A DNA stretch of 64,000 bases from Chitinophaga ginsengisoli (GCF_003014595.1 NZ_PYGK01000001.1:248001-312000); one strand, 5' to 3'. Numbered from the stretch's first letter, positions 34,897-43,717 are shown. Numbers and translations: made by a program. Notes: generated by a model from the sequence alone, not told the origin.

Positions 34897-35204
34897 GCAG
34901 ACCTCCGCTTTAAATGTTATCTATGTATAATCAAATAGCTTACCAATTTCAATTACGGTTGAGCGGTATGGGAATTACGATGCGGTGCTGTGGCGTTTCT
35001 TTCAAATAAATGTCTGTAATACAGTCTCTTAAAAAATGCTGATTTACTGGTCTGAATAGTCGTAATTCTATCAATCAAAACATAATTGGCATCTAAATAT
35101 TAGAACGTTTTGGCGCTACATAAAGTTACGAACTATTTAAGGTAACAGCTGTACGCAAATTTTAAATTGCGTAGTTTCACGGTCAACAGTAAACACATAC
35201 CAAC
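34897..35204. other. Divergent intergenic region
   Basis: About 308 bp between divergent genes. A dyad (35152-35173) and a weak -7-like box TAGTTTCA (35172-35179) are the only signals I can see. No gene is evident. Confidence 0.5.
35152..35173. promoter_or_regulatory. Dyad TACGCAA-N8-TTGCGTA upstream of the isomerase gene
   Basis: A perfect 7-8-7 inverted repeat whose right half overlaps a TAGTTTCA box, 32 bp before the ATG at 35205. This is a typical operator position, suggesting a dimeric repressor. Confidence 0.45.
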
Positions 35205-36098
35205 ATGCTTAACCAAAATTCCCGCCGCGATATGATCAAGAAAGCCGCTGCTATGGCATTTGCGTCTACTTCACTGGCCTCACTTTCCACCCGTGTGATG
35301 GCGCACGAGGGGACCATGGATGAAAAACTGAAGGGGCAGATCAATCACTCCGTTTGCGCCTGGTGCTACAATGACATTCCACTGGAAGAGCTTTGCAAGG
35401 CTGCCAACAGGATCGGCCTGCAGTCGATAGACCTCCTGGATCCGAAGGATTTTGCGACTGCCAAAAAATATGACCTTACCTGCGCCATGGTGGCATCTAT
35501 CAATAAAGACTGGAATATCGGCCGCGGCTGGAACAGGGAAGCCCATCACGATCAGCTCGTTACCTACTACGAGCACCTGATAGATGAGACATCAAAAGCC
35601 GGTTTCACAAACCTGATCTGCTTTTCCGGCAACAGGGAAGGACTGGACGACCAAGCTGGTATTGAGAACTGCGCCAAAGGACTGAAGCGTATTATGAGCT
35701 ACGCAGAAAAGAAGAAAGTGACCATCGTGATGGAATTGCTGAATAGTAAAGTGAACCATCCAGATTACCAGTGCGATCATACAAACTGGGGGGTAGAACT
35801 ATGTAAAGCCATTGGCTCAGAGCGTTTTAAACTCCTCTACGATATTTACCATATGCAGATCATGGAAGGGGACGTAATCGCGACCATTCGTAAAAATCAT
35901 CCATATTTCGCGCATTATCACACAGGTGGTGTGCCGGGCAGAAATGAGATTGATGAGACGCAGGAGCTGTATTATCCCGCTATTATGAAGGCTATTCACG
36001 AAACAGGTTTCAAAGGATTTGTGGCGCAGGAATTTGTGCCCAAACGTGCTGATAAGCTGGCGTCTCTGAAACAGGGCGTGGAGATCTGCGATATTTAA
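35205..36098 (+). CDS. Hydroxypyruvate isomerase-like sugar epimerase, Tat-type signal
   Basis: A 297-residue TIM-barrel protein of the AP_endonuc_2/xylose-isomerase-like family. The N-terminus carries a Tat-like signal SRRDMIKKAAAMAF, then HSVCAWCYNDIP. Metal-ligand Glu/His/Asp positions are seen in VMELLNSKVNHPDYQCDH, KLLYDIYHMQIMEGD, YFAHYHTGGVPGR and VAQEF. The family isomerises hydroxypyruvate or other ketoses. Bacteroidota have many such exported forms of unknown substrate. It ends overlapping the convergent GNAT gene by 4 bp. Confidence 0.87.
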   Translation: MLNQNSRRDMIKKAAAMAFASTSLASLSTRVMAHEGTMDEKLKGQINHSVCAWCYNDIPLEELCKAANRIGLQSIDLLDPKDFATAKKYDLTCAMVASINKDWNIGRGWNREAHHDQLVTYYEHLIDETSKAGFTNLICFSGNREGLDDQAGIENCAKGLKRIMSYAEKKKVTIVMELLNSKVNHPDYQCDHTNWGVELCKAIGSERFKLLYDIYHMQIMEGDVIATIRKNHPYFAHYHTGGVPGRNEIDETQELYYPAIMKAIHETGFKGFVAQEFVPKRADKLASLKQGVEICDI

Positions 36099-36637
36099 TG
36101 TTTCCAATCCTGCCGCAGGATCCCCATCACTACTGTGTCTGCATACTGACCATGTAGTTTGGCGCTGTGGCGGAGAATACCCTCTTTGGCAAAGCCCAGG
36201 CGGATGGGGATCTGGGCACTTTCCACGTTCTGCAGCGCAAAACGCACTTCTAACTTATTCAGTTTCAACGTCTGAAACGCAAAGGTGATCAATGCCTTAC
36301 AGGCATTTACGGCAATACCTTTACCGCGGAATTGTTCCCCCAACCAGTACCCAATCTCCGCGCAATCCAGTTGATGGTCCCAGCAATGCAGGTCTATTAC
36401 CCCACACAGCTGCTGCTCGTACCAGATGCCAAATGCAATAGCTTCCTGGTCTTCTGCCTTCCTCAGCATCATTTCTATAAAACGTAGTGTATGTTCCTCA
36501 TTGGTGTTGTAATCTACCCAGGGTAGGAACCGGCGCAGGCTCCTGCGGGAAGTATCCAGTTGGTTAAAGAGGGTCGGCGCATTCTCAGGCTGTAATTGCC
36601 TGAGGGTAATCATTTCATTAACAGGTAATTCCAGCAT
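36095..36637 (-). CDS. GNAT acetyltransferase, RimJ/RimL type
   Basis: A 180-residue GNAT-fold protein. Typical strands and the acetyl-CoA loop are visible: IAFGIWYEQQLCGVIDLH, then YWLGEQFRGKGIAVNACKAL with the Q/RxxGxG/A pattern, and ENVESAQIPIRLGFAKEGILR. Members acetylate N-termini of ribosomal proteins or other amines; target unknown. Its stop codon overlaps that of the convergent isomerase gene in the palindrome TTAA. Confidence 0.87.
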   Translation of the reverse strand: MLELPVNEMITLRQLQPENAPTLFNQLDTSRRSLRRFLPWVDYNTNEEHTLRFIEMMLRKAEDQEAIAFGIWYEQQLCGVIDLHCWDHQLDCAEIGYWLGEQFRGKGIAVNACKALITFAFQTLKLNKLEVRFALQNVESAQIPIRLGFAKEGILRHSAKLHGQYADTVVMGILRQDWKH

Positions 36638-36645
36638 AAAAAGAA

Positions 36646-36670
36646 GAGGTTTGGCGAATTGCCAAACCTC
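36646..36670 (-). terminator. Terminator of the lipoprotein gene
   Basis: Perfect 10-bp arms GAGGTTTGGC/GCCAAACCTC with a 5-nt loop and a T-rich tail on the minus strand. It lies between the lipoprotein stop and the GNAT start. Confidence 0.8.
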
Positions 36671-36685
36671 AAAAATAACAAAATC

Positions 36686-37324
36686 TTAGTTCTTTGCTAT
36701 CAGCTGCTGCTTCTGCATATCCCTGACGATCTGCTTTGCAAACAGATAGGCTTGCCTATATGCCGTTGGGGGATCTACAGAATCTGTCTGCGCATTATAG
36801 ATCAGTTTCTTTTCCTTCAGATCATACAGGTTGGTTTCCCACTGATATTTCGTTTTCACCTGGTAATAACCCGGATTGTACATACTTCCATACCATCCTC
36901 TGTAATAAGGCCAGAAACCGCCGTAGTAAGGATACCCGTATCCATATGGACCATAGTTAGGTACATATGATCTTTCGCGGGACTTATCTACCATAGCGAC
37001 TGTCATCACCTGGTCTACATCGCTGTTCCGGAATTTCTTTAATGCAGCCTTTTCATCCCCCTTAGCCAATTCATCATCCGGGCCGTAGGTAGCATAAGCA
37101 GAGATCGCGTTGTAGCCTTCTTTCTTCAGTTCGGAAACCAGGTTATTTTCCATCAGTATACGCAGATTACGTTCTTTCGCAGGCACCAGCGCTATCACCA
37201 TGATCTTATTTTCCTGCTGTAACCGGGCTTCCGGCGTTTTCCAGGACGAAGTCAGTTTAGTGCTGGTACAGGCTGTCACCGACAACAGCCCAACGGCCAA
37301 TAAAAATAATCCTAACTTTTTCAT
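36686..37324 (-). CDS. DUF4136-like lipoprotein
   Basis: A 212-residue lipoprotein: signal peptide with lipobox SVTAC (Cys at residue 19), then TSTKLTSSWKTP and a mixed alpha/beta domain including KIMVIALVPAKERNLRILMEN. A Tyr/Gly/Pro-rich stretch lies in the middle (about residues 120-152, with YGPYGYGYPYYGG). The C-terminal part NLYDLKEKKLIYNAQTDS resembles DUF4136-type lipoproteins. Function unknown. A strong ribosome-binding site lies upstream, unusual in this phylum. Confidence 0.8.
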   Translation of the reverse strand: MKKLGLFLLAVGLLSVTACTSTKLTSSWKTPEARLQQENKIMVIALVPAKERNLRILMENNLVSELKKEGYNAISAYATYGPDDELAKGDEKAALKKFRNSDVDQVMTVAMVDKSRERSYVPNYGPYGYGYPYYGGFWPYYRGWYGSMYNPGYYQVKTKYQWETNLYDLKEKKLIYNAQTDSVDPPTAYRQAYLFAKQIVRDMQKQQLIAKN

Positions 37325-37328
37325 ATTT

Positions 37329-37336
37329 CCTCCTTT
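37329..37336 (-). promoter_or_regulatory. Strong Shine-Dalgarno (AAAGGAGG) before the lipoprotein gene
   Basis: On the minus strand AAAAGGAGG lies 4 nt before the ATG at 37324. Bacteroidota genes rarely use such a strong SD, and no other gene here shows one this clear. It fixes the start codon. Confidence 0.7.
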
Positions 37337-37418
37337 TAACTACCTGTTAGACGGCAACAGGAGGGAAGAGTTACATGATAGGAATAAATTAACATTTCTT
37401 TGATTCTCAGGTAAGTAG

Positions 37419-37463
37419 AAAAATTCCAGTAGCTGGAATTTTTCTCCGGATTCTGGAATTTTT
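37419..37463. promoter_or_regulatory. Palindrome plus direct copy of CTGGAATTTTT upstream of the lipoprotein
   Basis: AAAAATTCCAG (37419-37429) and CTGGAATTTTT (37433-37443) form a perfect 11-bp inverted repeat with a 3-nt spacer; a third CTGGAATTTTT lies at 37453-37463, exactly 20 bp after the second. It is 95-140 bp before the lipoprotein ATG. Likely a binding site for a dimeric regulator. Confidence 0.5.
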
Positions 37464-37502
37464 CCACCTCTTCATCCCGGATTACGGAACTGTCTGAATA
37501 AA

Positions 37503-37542
37503 AAATAAGGCCCGGAAATCATGAGATCTCCGGGCCTTATTT
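37503..37542 (-). terminator. Terminator of mqnC
   Basis: Perfect 14-bp arms AAATAAGGCCCGGA (37503-37516) and complement (37529-37542), GC-rich core, then T-rich end on the minus strand, 16 bp after the mqnC stop. Confidence 0.88.
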
Positions 37543-37558
37543 ATATCGTTCTGTCAGA

Positions 37559-38683
37559 TTAGTAATTGATGACCTGTTCCTGGATTCCTGCCGGAATCTC
37601 GCGGAACTCATATAGCTGGGTACGCAGCTGTGGTTCAAATCCTGCTTCTTTGATTGCCTCCTGCATGGAGCGGTAGGTAAAGCGGTGGGGAGCACCGGCA
37701 GCACTTACCACGTTTTCCTCGATCATGATAGAGCCAAAATCATTTGCCCCAGCATGCAGACAGATTTGTGCCACCTGTTTACCTACAGTCAGCCAGGAAG
37801 CCTGGATGTTCTTGATATTTGGCAGCATGATGCGGCTCATCGCAATCATACGGATATACTCTTCTGAAGTGGTCATATTGTGAACGCCACGAATGCGGGA
37901 TAACAGGGTATCTACATCCTGGAAGGTCCATGGAATGAACGCAGTGAACCCGTAGTGACCTTCAGGTTTTTCACTCTGTACCTGGCGGATATCGGCAAAG
38001 TGCTGGAAACGTTCCATCAATGTTTCAACGTGACCAAACATCATGGTAGCTGAGGATGGAATATTCAGCTTATGGGCAGCTCTCATTACATCCAGCCATT
38101 CCTGCGCACCACATTTACCTTTGGAGATCAGCCTGCGCACACGGTCATTCAGTATTTCCGCACCTGCGCCAGGCAAACTGGCCATACCAGCTTCCTTCAG
38201 GGCTGTCAGCACTTCAATGTGCGTACTCTTTTCCAGTTTGGTGATATGTGCTACTTCGGGGGGCCCGAGTGCATGCAGCTTAACGGTAGGGTATAACTGT
38301 TTCAGCTGTTTAAAGGTATCTACATAGAATTTCAGCCCCAGTTCCGGATGGTGACCTCCCTGCAGGAGCAGCTGGTCTCCACCGAACTTCAGCGTTTCTT
38401 CTATTTTCTTTTTGTATTCGTCGATGGTGGTGATGTAGGCTTCCGCGTGACCGGGTATCCTGTAGAAATTGCAGAACTTACAGTTAGCCGTACACACGTT
38501 GGTTGTGTTCACGTTACGGTCTATCTGCCAGGTCACCTTTCCATGTGGCACCTGTTGCTTACGCAGCTCGTTCGCAATGTCCATCAGTTCTGCAAGTGGA
38601 GCCTTCTCAAATAGATAAATCCCTTCTTCCGGTGTAAGCCACTCGAAGTTTAATGCTTTCCTGTATAGATCTTTCAGTTCCAT
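37559..38683 (-). CDS. mqnC: Cyclic dehypoxanthinyl futalosine synthase (radical SAM)
   Basis: A 374-residue radical SAM enzyme of the futalosine menaquinone pathway. The cluster motif is TANCKFCNFYR (CxxxCxxC), preceded by QIDRNVNTTNVC. GGDQLLLQGGHHPELG, KLHALGPPE and SATMMFGHVETLMER follow. These favour MqnC over MqnE. Menaquinone is the quinone that feeds the cbb3 oxidase chain via complex III, so it fits the respiration genes in the window. ATG 38683 is preferred over a TTG at 38692; a -7 box lies just upstream. Confidence 0.87.
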   Translation of the reverse strand: MELKDLYRKALNFEWLTPEEGIYLFEKAPLAELMDIANELRKQQVPHGKVTWQIDRNVNTTNVCTANCKFCNFYRIPGHAEAYITTIDEYKKKIEETLKFGGDQLLLQGGHHPELGLKFYVDTFKQLKQLYPTVKLHALGPPEVAHITKLEKSTHIEVLTALKEAGMASLPGAGAEILNDRVRRLISKGKCGAQEWLDVMRAAHKLNIPSSATMMFGHVETLMERFQHFADIRQVQSEKPEGHYGFTAFIPWTFQDVDTLLSRIRGVHNMTTSEEYIRMIAMSRIMLPNIKNIQASWLTVGKQVAQICLHAGANDFGSIMIEENVVSAAGAPHRFTYRSMQEAIKEAGFEPQLRTQLYEFREIPAGIQEQVINY

Positions 38684-38689
38684 GATGGA

Positions 38690-38697
38690 CAAAGGTA
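38690..38697 (-). promoter_or_regulatory. -7 promoter element (TACCTTTG) for mqnC
   Basis: Matches TAnnTTTG and ends 6 bp before the mqnC ATG on the minus strand, implying a nearly leaderless transcript. Confidence 0.5.
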
Positions 38698-38744
38698 GGA
38701 ATAATGTTAAATTTATAGCATCGTTATTCTGTTATGATAACTGT

Positions 38745-39977
38745 ATGCAAAAATCTACGCTGTTGAAGCACTGTTGGCTCGTATTAATTGCCATTACTTG
38801 TTCATTCCACGTTGCCTCTGCGCAAACGCTACCTATCACTGCCAGTCCCCGGAAACCAGGGGAGCTGATCACCCGTTTCCCGTTCAAACAGTTCTATGGA
38901 GGCGTCGTTGTGATACGCGCCTGCCTGGCGGGCATTCCTGATACCCTGCAGTTCATCCTGGATACCGGCAGCGCCGGCATTTCGCTTGATACGAATACCT
39001 GTGTGCAGCTGGGCATTCCACTTACACCGACCGACAGGATCGTACGGGGGGTAGGAGGGTCCAAAACAGTCGCTTTTGCCATGCACAGAACGCTGTTATT
39101 ACCTGGTTTACAGGTAGATAGCCTCGACTTCCATGTCAACGACTACGAGTTGATCAGCCAGGTGTATGGATTGCAGGTAGACGGCATTATCGGCTTTAGC
39201 CTGTTGAGTAAGTTCATCGTAACGGTGGATTACGACGAAGAAACAATCTCCATTTATGAAAAAGGACCGTTTACCTACCCGAAAGGAGGTCACCTGATGC
39301 GCCCTTCACTGACCCTGATCCCTATTATCAATGCCTTTCTCAAGAACGGGAAAGCGCAGCATTACAACCGTTATTATTTTGATACCGGTGCCGGCATGTG
39401 CCTCCTGCTCTCCCAGCAGTTTGTAAAAGACAGCGCCATCCTCTCTTCCCGGAAAAGGCAACGCAAAGTGATACAGACGGAAGCGCAGGGACTGGGCGGA
39501 AAAATGACGATGGACATCACGACCATACAGGAGTTTAAGCTGGGCAACTACGCATTCAGAAACGTGCCTGTCTACCTCTTTGACGATGTTACCAATGTCA
39601 CGGCTTACCCATTTCTCGGCGGCATGGTGGGCAACGATCTGTTACGCAGGTTCAACCTCATACTGAATTATGGTAAAAAGGAGATCTATATGATCCCTAA
39701 CTCCCATTATAAAGATCCCTTTGACTATTCCTACACAGGCTTGATCATTTACCTGATAGATGGCAGGATTGAGATCACTGATATCATCAAAGGTTCTCCC
39801 GCTGAAAAAGCGGGTCTGCAAAAAGGAGATGTCATCATTGCTGTCAACAATACCTTCTCCGGCAATATTCAGCTGTATCGCGAGATGCTCAAAAATGTGG
39901 GGACGCGCCCATCATTGCTGATAATGCGTAATAAAGAACTGATGGTAAAAAAAATCCAGATCAAAAGCATATTATAA
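38745..39977 (+). CDS. Retropepsin-like aspartyl protease with C-terminal PDZ domain
   Basis: A 410-residue secreted protein: signal peptide (about residues 1-28, ending ASAQ), two aspartyl-protease lobes and a PDZ domain. The first catalytic motif is FILDTGSAGISL and the second is YYFDTGAGMCLL; both Asp are present. The PDZ domain (about 315-410) reads ITDIIKGSPAEKAGLQKGDVI. Such proteins are common in Bacteroidota; substrates are unknown. ATG 38745 is chosen: upstream extension to 38682 would overlap the divergent mqnC start. A paralogue follows 83 bp downstream. Confidence 0.85.
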   Translation: MQKSTLLKHCWLVLIAITCSFHVASAQTLPITASPRKPGELITRFPFKQFYGGVVVIRACLAGIPDTLQFILDTGSAGISLDTNTCVQLGIPLTPTDRIVRGVGGSKTVAFAMHRTLLLPGLQVDSLDFHVNDYELISQVYGLQVDGIIGFSLLSKFIVTVDYDEETISIYEKGPFTYPKGGHLMRPSLTLIPIINAFLKNGKAQHYNRYYFDTGAGMCLLLSQQFVKDSAILSSRKRQRKVIQTEAQGLGGKMTMDITTIQEFKLGNYAFRNVPVYLFDDVTNVTAYPFLGGMVGNDLLRRFNLILNYGKKEIYMIPNSHYKDPFDYSYTGLIIYLIDGRIEITDIIKGSPAEKAGLQKGDVIIAVNNTFSGNIQLYREMLKNVGTRPSLLIMRNKELMVKKIQIKSIL

Positions 39978-40060
39978 CTGTCTGAAATAATACATTGCAT
40001 AATCCTCCGTTAGAGTCAGAACGGGGGTACCTCCATTCAGCGAGACTTTATAAGGAGACA

Positions 40061-40993
40061 ATGTTTATCGTGAGACAGTATCTTTTTGCCATACTTATTT
40101 GCCTGCCGGCTTTTCTTCGCGCGCAGGATGCCGCCAGCCAGAAGGCGGTTGCCACGCTGCCCTATCGCCTGTATGACAGGTATATGGTCATCAGTACCAC
40201 CCTTTCCGGTACAACGCCATCCGGCCTGCCGCCAGACAGCCTCCATTTCATCTTTGATACCGGGGCAGAAGTCACCACCCTGAGTCAACACACTGCCGAC
40301 CACCTGGGATTAGAAACCAAAGATAACGGCGGCTTAAGTGGCACAGATGCGGTGGTGGTGCGGGTAAAGACGGCTACACTCAATGTATTATACCTCGACA
40401 AAACCAGGTTGCCCTTCGTGAAGGTGTTCATCGAACAGCTAAATGAGTTTCAGGACCTGAATATTAAAATAGACGGCATTATTGGTGTGGACCTGCTGAA
40501 ATCTTTCATCGTGAAGATTGATTATGAGAAACAGGTATTACAGCTGTTCCGGTCAAATAAAACACCGGCCAATACGCCCGGCCAGCGTCTGCCGTTGAGC
40601 CTGAATTTTAACACTCCTGTGATAGAAGGCACCATAAATCTTCCTGACGGTCAATCAATTAGCAGCCGTTTTCACTTCATTTCCGGAGGGGAATACGGCA
40701 TTCTGTTCAACTTTCCATTCGTGGAAAAACATAAGCTGAATACCCGATTACCCGTGCTGAGTACAGATATTGTCAAGGATCTTTACAAAGAATTAACTTA
40801 TACGAATACCAGTCTGCCAAGCCTTGATCTGGGTCCGATACACCTCGATCTTGTAGCAGCCAGCTACTGCAAAGACGTGAATGATGCCGGCTCTCTCAAT
40901 GAAATGGCTGGTTCTATCGGGTTTATGGTCTGGAGACAATTCCGTAGTATTACTATCAATTATAGCGGGCGCGAGCTATTTCTGGAAAAATAA
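40061..40993 (+). CDS. Aspartyl-protease-fold protein with altered second lobe
   Basis: A 310-residue secreted paralogue of the preceding protein, without PDZ domain. Signal peptide residues 1-21 (ending LRAQ). First lobe motif FIFDTGAEVTTLS is intact. In the second lobe, where the neighbour has YYFDTGAG, this protein has HFISGGEYG: the catalytic Asp is Ser. It may act as an inactive partner, a dimer of first lobes, or be losing activity. ATG 40061 begins a signal peptide; a TTG at 39995 does not. Confidence 0.75.
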   Translation: MFIVRQYLFAILICLPAFLRAQDAASQKAVATLPYRLYDRYMVISTTLSGTTPSGLPPDSLHFIFDTGAEVTTLSQHTADHLGLETKDNGGLSGTDAVVVRVKTATLNVLYLDKTRLPFVKVFIEQLNEFQDLNIKIDGIIGVDLLKSFIVKIDYEKQVLQLFRSNKTPANTPGQRLPLSLNFNTPVIEGTINLPDGQSISSRFHFISGGEYGILFNFPFVEKHKLNTRLPVLSTDIVKDLYKELTYTNTSLPSLDLGPIHLDLVAASYCKDVNDAGSLNEMAGSIGFMVWRQFRSITINYSGRELFLEK

Positions 40994-41051
40994 GACACAA
41001 TCTATTCTCACATTCTTTTATTTAACTTGCAACTCTCATAAACAGGGAAAT

Positions 41052-42287
41052 ATGATTCATTACAATAAATTCACCTTAGCCAACGGATTGCGCGTTATCG
41101 TGCATGAAGACCATACCACTCCTATGGCAGTGGTAAACGTGATGTACGATGTAGGCGCGCGCGACGAAGATCCCAGTAAGACCGGTTTTGCCCACCTGTT
41201 CGAACACCTGATGTTTGGAGGTTCTGTCAATATTCCGGAATACGACGAGCCGTTACAGATGGCCGGCGGCGAAAACAATGCTTTCACCACGAGTGACCTC
41301 ACCAACTATTATATTCAATTACCTGCAGAAAATATAGAAACCGCCTTCTGGCTGGAAAGTGACCGTATGCTGTCTCTCGCTTTCAGTGAAAAGAGCCTGG
41401 ACGTACAGCGTAAGGTAGTTTGTGAGGAGTTTAAGGAACACTACATCAATAAGCCATATGGTGATGTATGGCACAAAATGAGAGACCTGGCTTATGCCGT
41501 ACATCCCTACAAATGGATGACCATTGGCAAGGAACTTTCCCATATTGAAAATGCACGCCTGGAAGATGTGAAGGATTTCTTCTTCAAATACTACCGGCCG
41601 GCCAACGCCATCCTGGTGGTAGGTGGGCATGTTACTACCGCCCAGGTGAAGTTACTAGCTGAAAAATGGTTCGGCGACATTCCTGGAGGACAGCGTATAC
41701 AGCGTAATCTACCGATAGAACCACCACAAACTGCCGCTCATAAACTGGAAGTAAAATCCAATGTGCCGCTGGATGCATTGTATAAATGCTACCATATGCC
41801 CGGACGCACAACGAAAGAATATTACGCCACAGACCTGATCTCTGACATCCTGGGAGGTGGCGCTTCTTCCCGTTTGAACCAGGTGCTGGTAAAAGAGAAA
41901 AAACTGTTCAGCAATATTGATTGTTATCATTTCGGGACACTGGACGCCGGCCTCCTGACCATCGAAGGAAAACTCGTGAAGGGTGTGAAAATGAAAGACG
42001 CTGAAAAAGCCATCCAGGAAGAAATAGATAAAATACAGCAGACCGCTATTCCTGAGAGAGAATTGCAGAAGGTGAAAAACAGGGTAGAAAGCATGCTGGC
42101 CTTTGAGGATATGGGGCTGCTTAACCGTGCAAACAACCTGGCATTCTATGAGCTGATCGGTGATGCGGCAATGATGAATGAAGAATTCAGCCATTATGAA
42201 GCGGTAACTTCAGCTGATATGCATCACGAAGCGCAACATCTGTTTGACGAGAAAAATTCCAATACGATTTACTATTACGCTGGATAA
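41052..42287 (+). CDS. M16 zinc metallopeptidase, catalytic subunit
   Basis: A 411-residue M16B (mitochondrial processing peptidase-like) peptidase. The inverted zinc motif HxxEH is HLFEH in FAHLFEHLMFGG, with a downstream Glu ligand in VVCEEFKEHYINKPYG. Signal peptide is absent, so it is probably cytoplasmic or released otherwise. A second M16 gene lacking the zinc motif follows 59 bp downstream: such pairs form heterodimers. The ATG at 41052 gives the family start MIHYNKFTLANGL; a longer frame would run into the previous gene. Confidence 0.92.
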   Translation: MIHYNKFTLANGLRVIVHEDHTTPMAVVNVMYDVGARDEDPSKTGFAHLFEHLMFGGSVNIPEYDEPLQMAGGENNAFTTSDLTNYYIQLPAENIETAFWLESDRMLSLAFSEKSLDVQRKVVCEEFKEHYINKPYGDVWHKMRDLAYAVHPYKWMTIGKELSHIENARLEDVKDFFFKYYRPANAILVVGGHVTTAQVKLLAEKWFGDIPGGQRIQRNLPIEPPQTAAHKLEVKSNVPLDALYKCYHMPGRTTKEYYATDLISDILGGGASSRLNQVLVKEKKLFSNIDCYHFGTLDAGLLTIEGKLVKGVKMKDAEKAIQEEIDKIQQTAIPERELQKVKNRVESMLAFEDMGLLNRANNLAFYELIGDAAMMNEEFSHYEAVTSADMHHEAQHLFDEKNSNTIYYYAG

Positions 42288-42346
42288 CGCTGTTCGTTTG
42301 AATTATTGATAGCACTTCCTTTGTAAATAAATATGCTTTAAGATTG

Positions 42347-43630
42347 ATGATAAACCGGAAAATTGCCCCTGAGATAAAAGATGCTACCGAGTTCGATATC
42401 ACACTGAAACCTTACGAAAAGGTTACACTGGACAATGGCATCCCTGTATATATCATAAAGTCTGATGAACAGGATACATTACAGCTGGAACTGGTCTTTC
42501 CTGGTGGTAGCTGGTATGAAACAGAGAACCTGGTAGCTTCGGCCACCAACTTTCTCATGAAGAACGGCAGCGGCAAACACACTGCTCTTCAAATCAATGA
42601 AAATATCGACTATTACGGCGCTTACCTGAATCGTAACAGTCATCATGAATATGCCACATATACCCTGCACTGCCTCACCAAACACTTTGAGGCATTGGTA
42701 CCGGTATTGCAAGAGGTGATCCAGGACCCGGCCTTCCCTGAAGAAGAACTGGCCATCTTCCGGCAGAATATGAAACAACGCCTGGCGGTAAACCTCCAGA
42801 AATGCGACTTCGTTGCCAACCGGCATATTGACAAATACCTGTTCGGAGAGTTTCACCCATACGGAAGAGTGAGTAGCATGGACGCCTATGATGCATTGCA
42901 GACACCCACACTCCAGGCCTTCTACAAACAACATTATACTTACAACAACTGTAAGATCTTTGTAGCAGGCCACCTTCCCGCCAACCTCATTGAATTGCTC
43001 AATCAGGCATTTGGTAAGGAGAAATGGAATGGAGAATCTTCGATCATCCGGCCGGAAATACCGGTAATAACTGCGGAAGAGAAGAAGTTCCGCATCTTCA
43101 ACGATGAAAATGGCGTACAGGGCGCTATACGTGTAGCACGTCCGTTCCCGAACCGCTACCACCCGGACTTCCCTAAAATGCTGGTGCTCAATACCATCCT
43201 GGGTGGATACTTTGGCTCCCGCCTGATGAGTAACATCCGCGAAGAAAAAGGATATACCTACGGTATTCATTCCCAGCTTTATAATTTCCGCCAGACCAGT
43301 GCTCTCAATATTCAGACGGAAGCAGGCAGAGATGTATGTGAAGCGACGATTGAAGAGATCTATAAAGAACTGCATACGCTGCAAAAAGAGGCTGTTCCTG
43401 AAGACGAATTGCACCTGGTGCGTAACTTCATGATCGGTTCCATCCTGGGAGACCTCGACGGCGCATTTGAAGTGATTCAGCGTTGGAAGAACCTGATCCT
43501 GAACGGACTGGATGAGAATTACTTCTATAACAACATCAAGGTTATTAAAACAATTACTTCCGAAGAGCTCCAGGAACTGGCACAGGAATACCTGACTCCT
43601 GAAGACTTCTACGAGCTGGTTGTGATCTGA
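42347..43630 (+). CDS. M16 peptidase, non-catalytic partner subunit
   Basis: A 427-residue M16B-fold protein. Where the partner has HLFEH, this one has ATNFLMKN, so zinc cannot be bound. The substrate-binding R/Y motif is intact: RLMSNIREEKGYTYGIHS. In the known heterodimeric M16B enzymes the zinc-less subunit supplies this motif. ATG at 42347. A strong terminator follows. The two genes therefore make one complex, probably degrading unfolded peptides. Confidence 0.9.
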   Translation: MINRKIAPEIKDATEFDITLKPYEKVTLDNGIPVYIIKSDEQDTLQLELVFPGGSWYETENLVASATNFLMKNGSGKHTALQINENIDYYGAYLNRNSHHEYATYTLHCLTKHFEALVPVLQEVIQDPAFPEEELAIFRQNMKQRLAVNLQKCDFVANRHIDKYLFGEFHPYGRVSSMDAYDALQTPTLQAFYKQHYTYNNCKIFVAGHLPANLIELLNQAFGKEKWNGESSIIRPEIPVITAEEKKFRIFNDENGVQGAIRVARPFPNRYHPDFPKMLVLNTILGGYFGSRLMSNIREEKGYTYGIHSQLYNFRQTSALNIQTEAGRDVCEATIEEIYKELHTLQKEAVPEDELHLVRNFMIGSILGDLDGAFEVIQRWKNLILNGLDENYFYNNIKVIKTITSEELQELAQEYLTPEDFYELVVI

Positions 43631-43644
43631 TACCGTTTAAAAAA

Positions 43645-43694
43645 AGAGATAAAAAGAAAGGGTTCTGCAATCAGAACCCTTTCTTTTTATCTCT
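43645..43694 (+). terminator. Strong terminator after the M16 pair
   Basis: A perfect 23-bp inverted repeat (43645-43667 with 43672-43694), 4-nt loop CAAT; the arms contain GGGTTCTG/CAGAACCC and end in T-rich sequence. Confidence 0.92.
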
Positions 43695-43717
43695 GATGTC
43701 ACATATCATTATTTTAC

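Noticed and set aside
34972..35068. Inverted repeat GAATTACGA/TCGTAATTC
   Set aside because: Arms are 79 bp apart and short; likely chance.
36095..36098. 4-bp overlap of convergent genes as a regulatory device
   Set aside because: The TTAA overlap of stop codons is a common compact arrangement.
37419..37463. Sigma-54 promoter
   Set aside because: TGGAATTTTT lacks the GC dinucleotide at the -12 position with proper spacing; a dimeric regulator site fits better.
42479..43414. 311-codon minus-strand frame inside the second M16 gene
   Set aside because: Antisense shadow; the plus-strand product has conserved M16 motifs.
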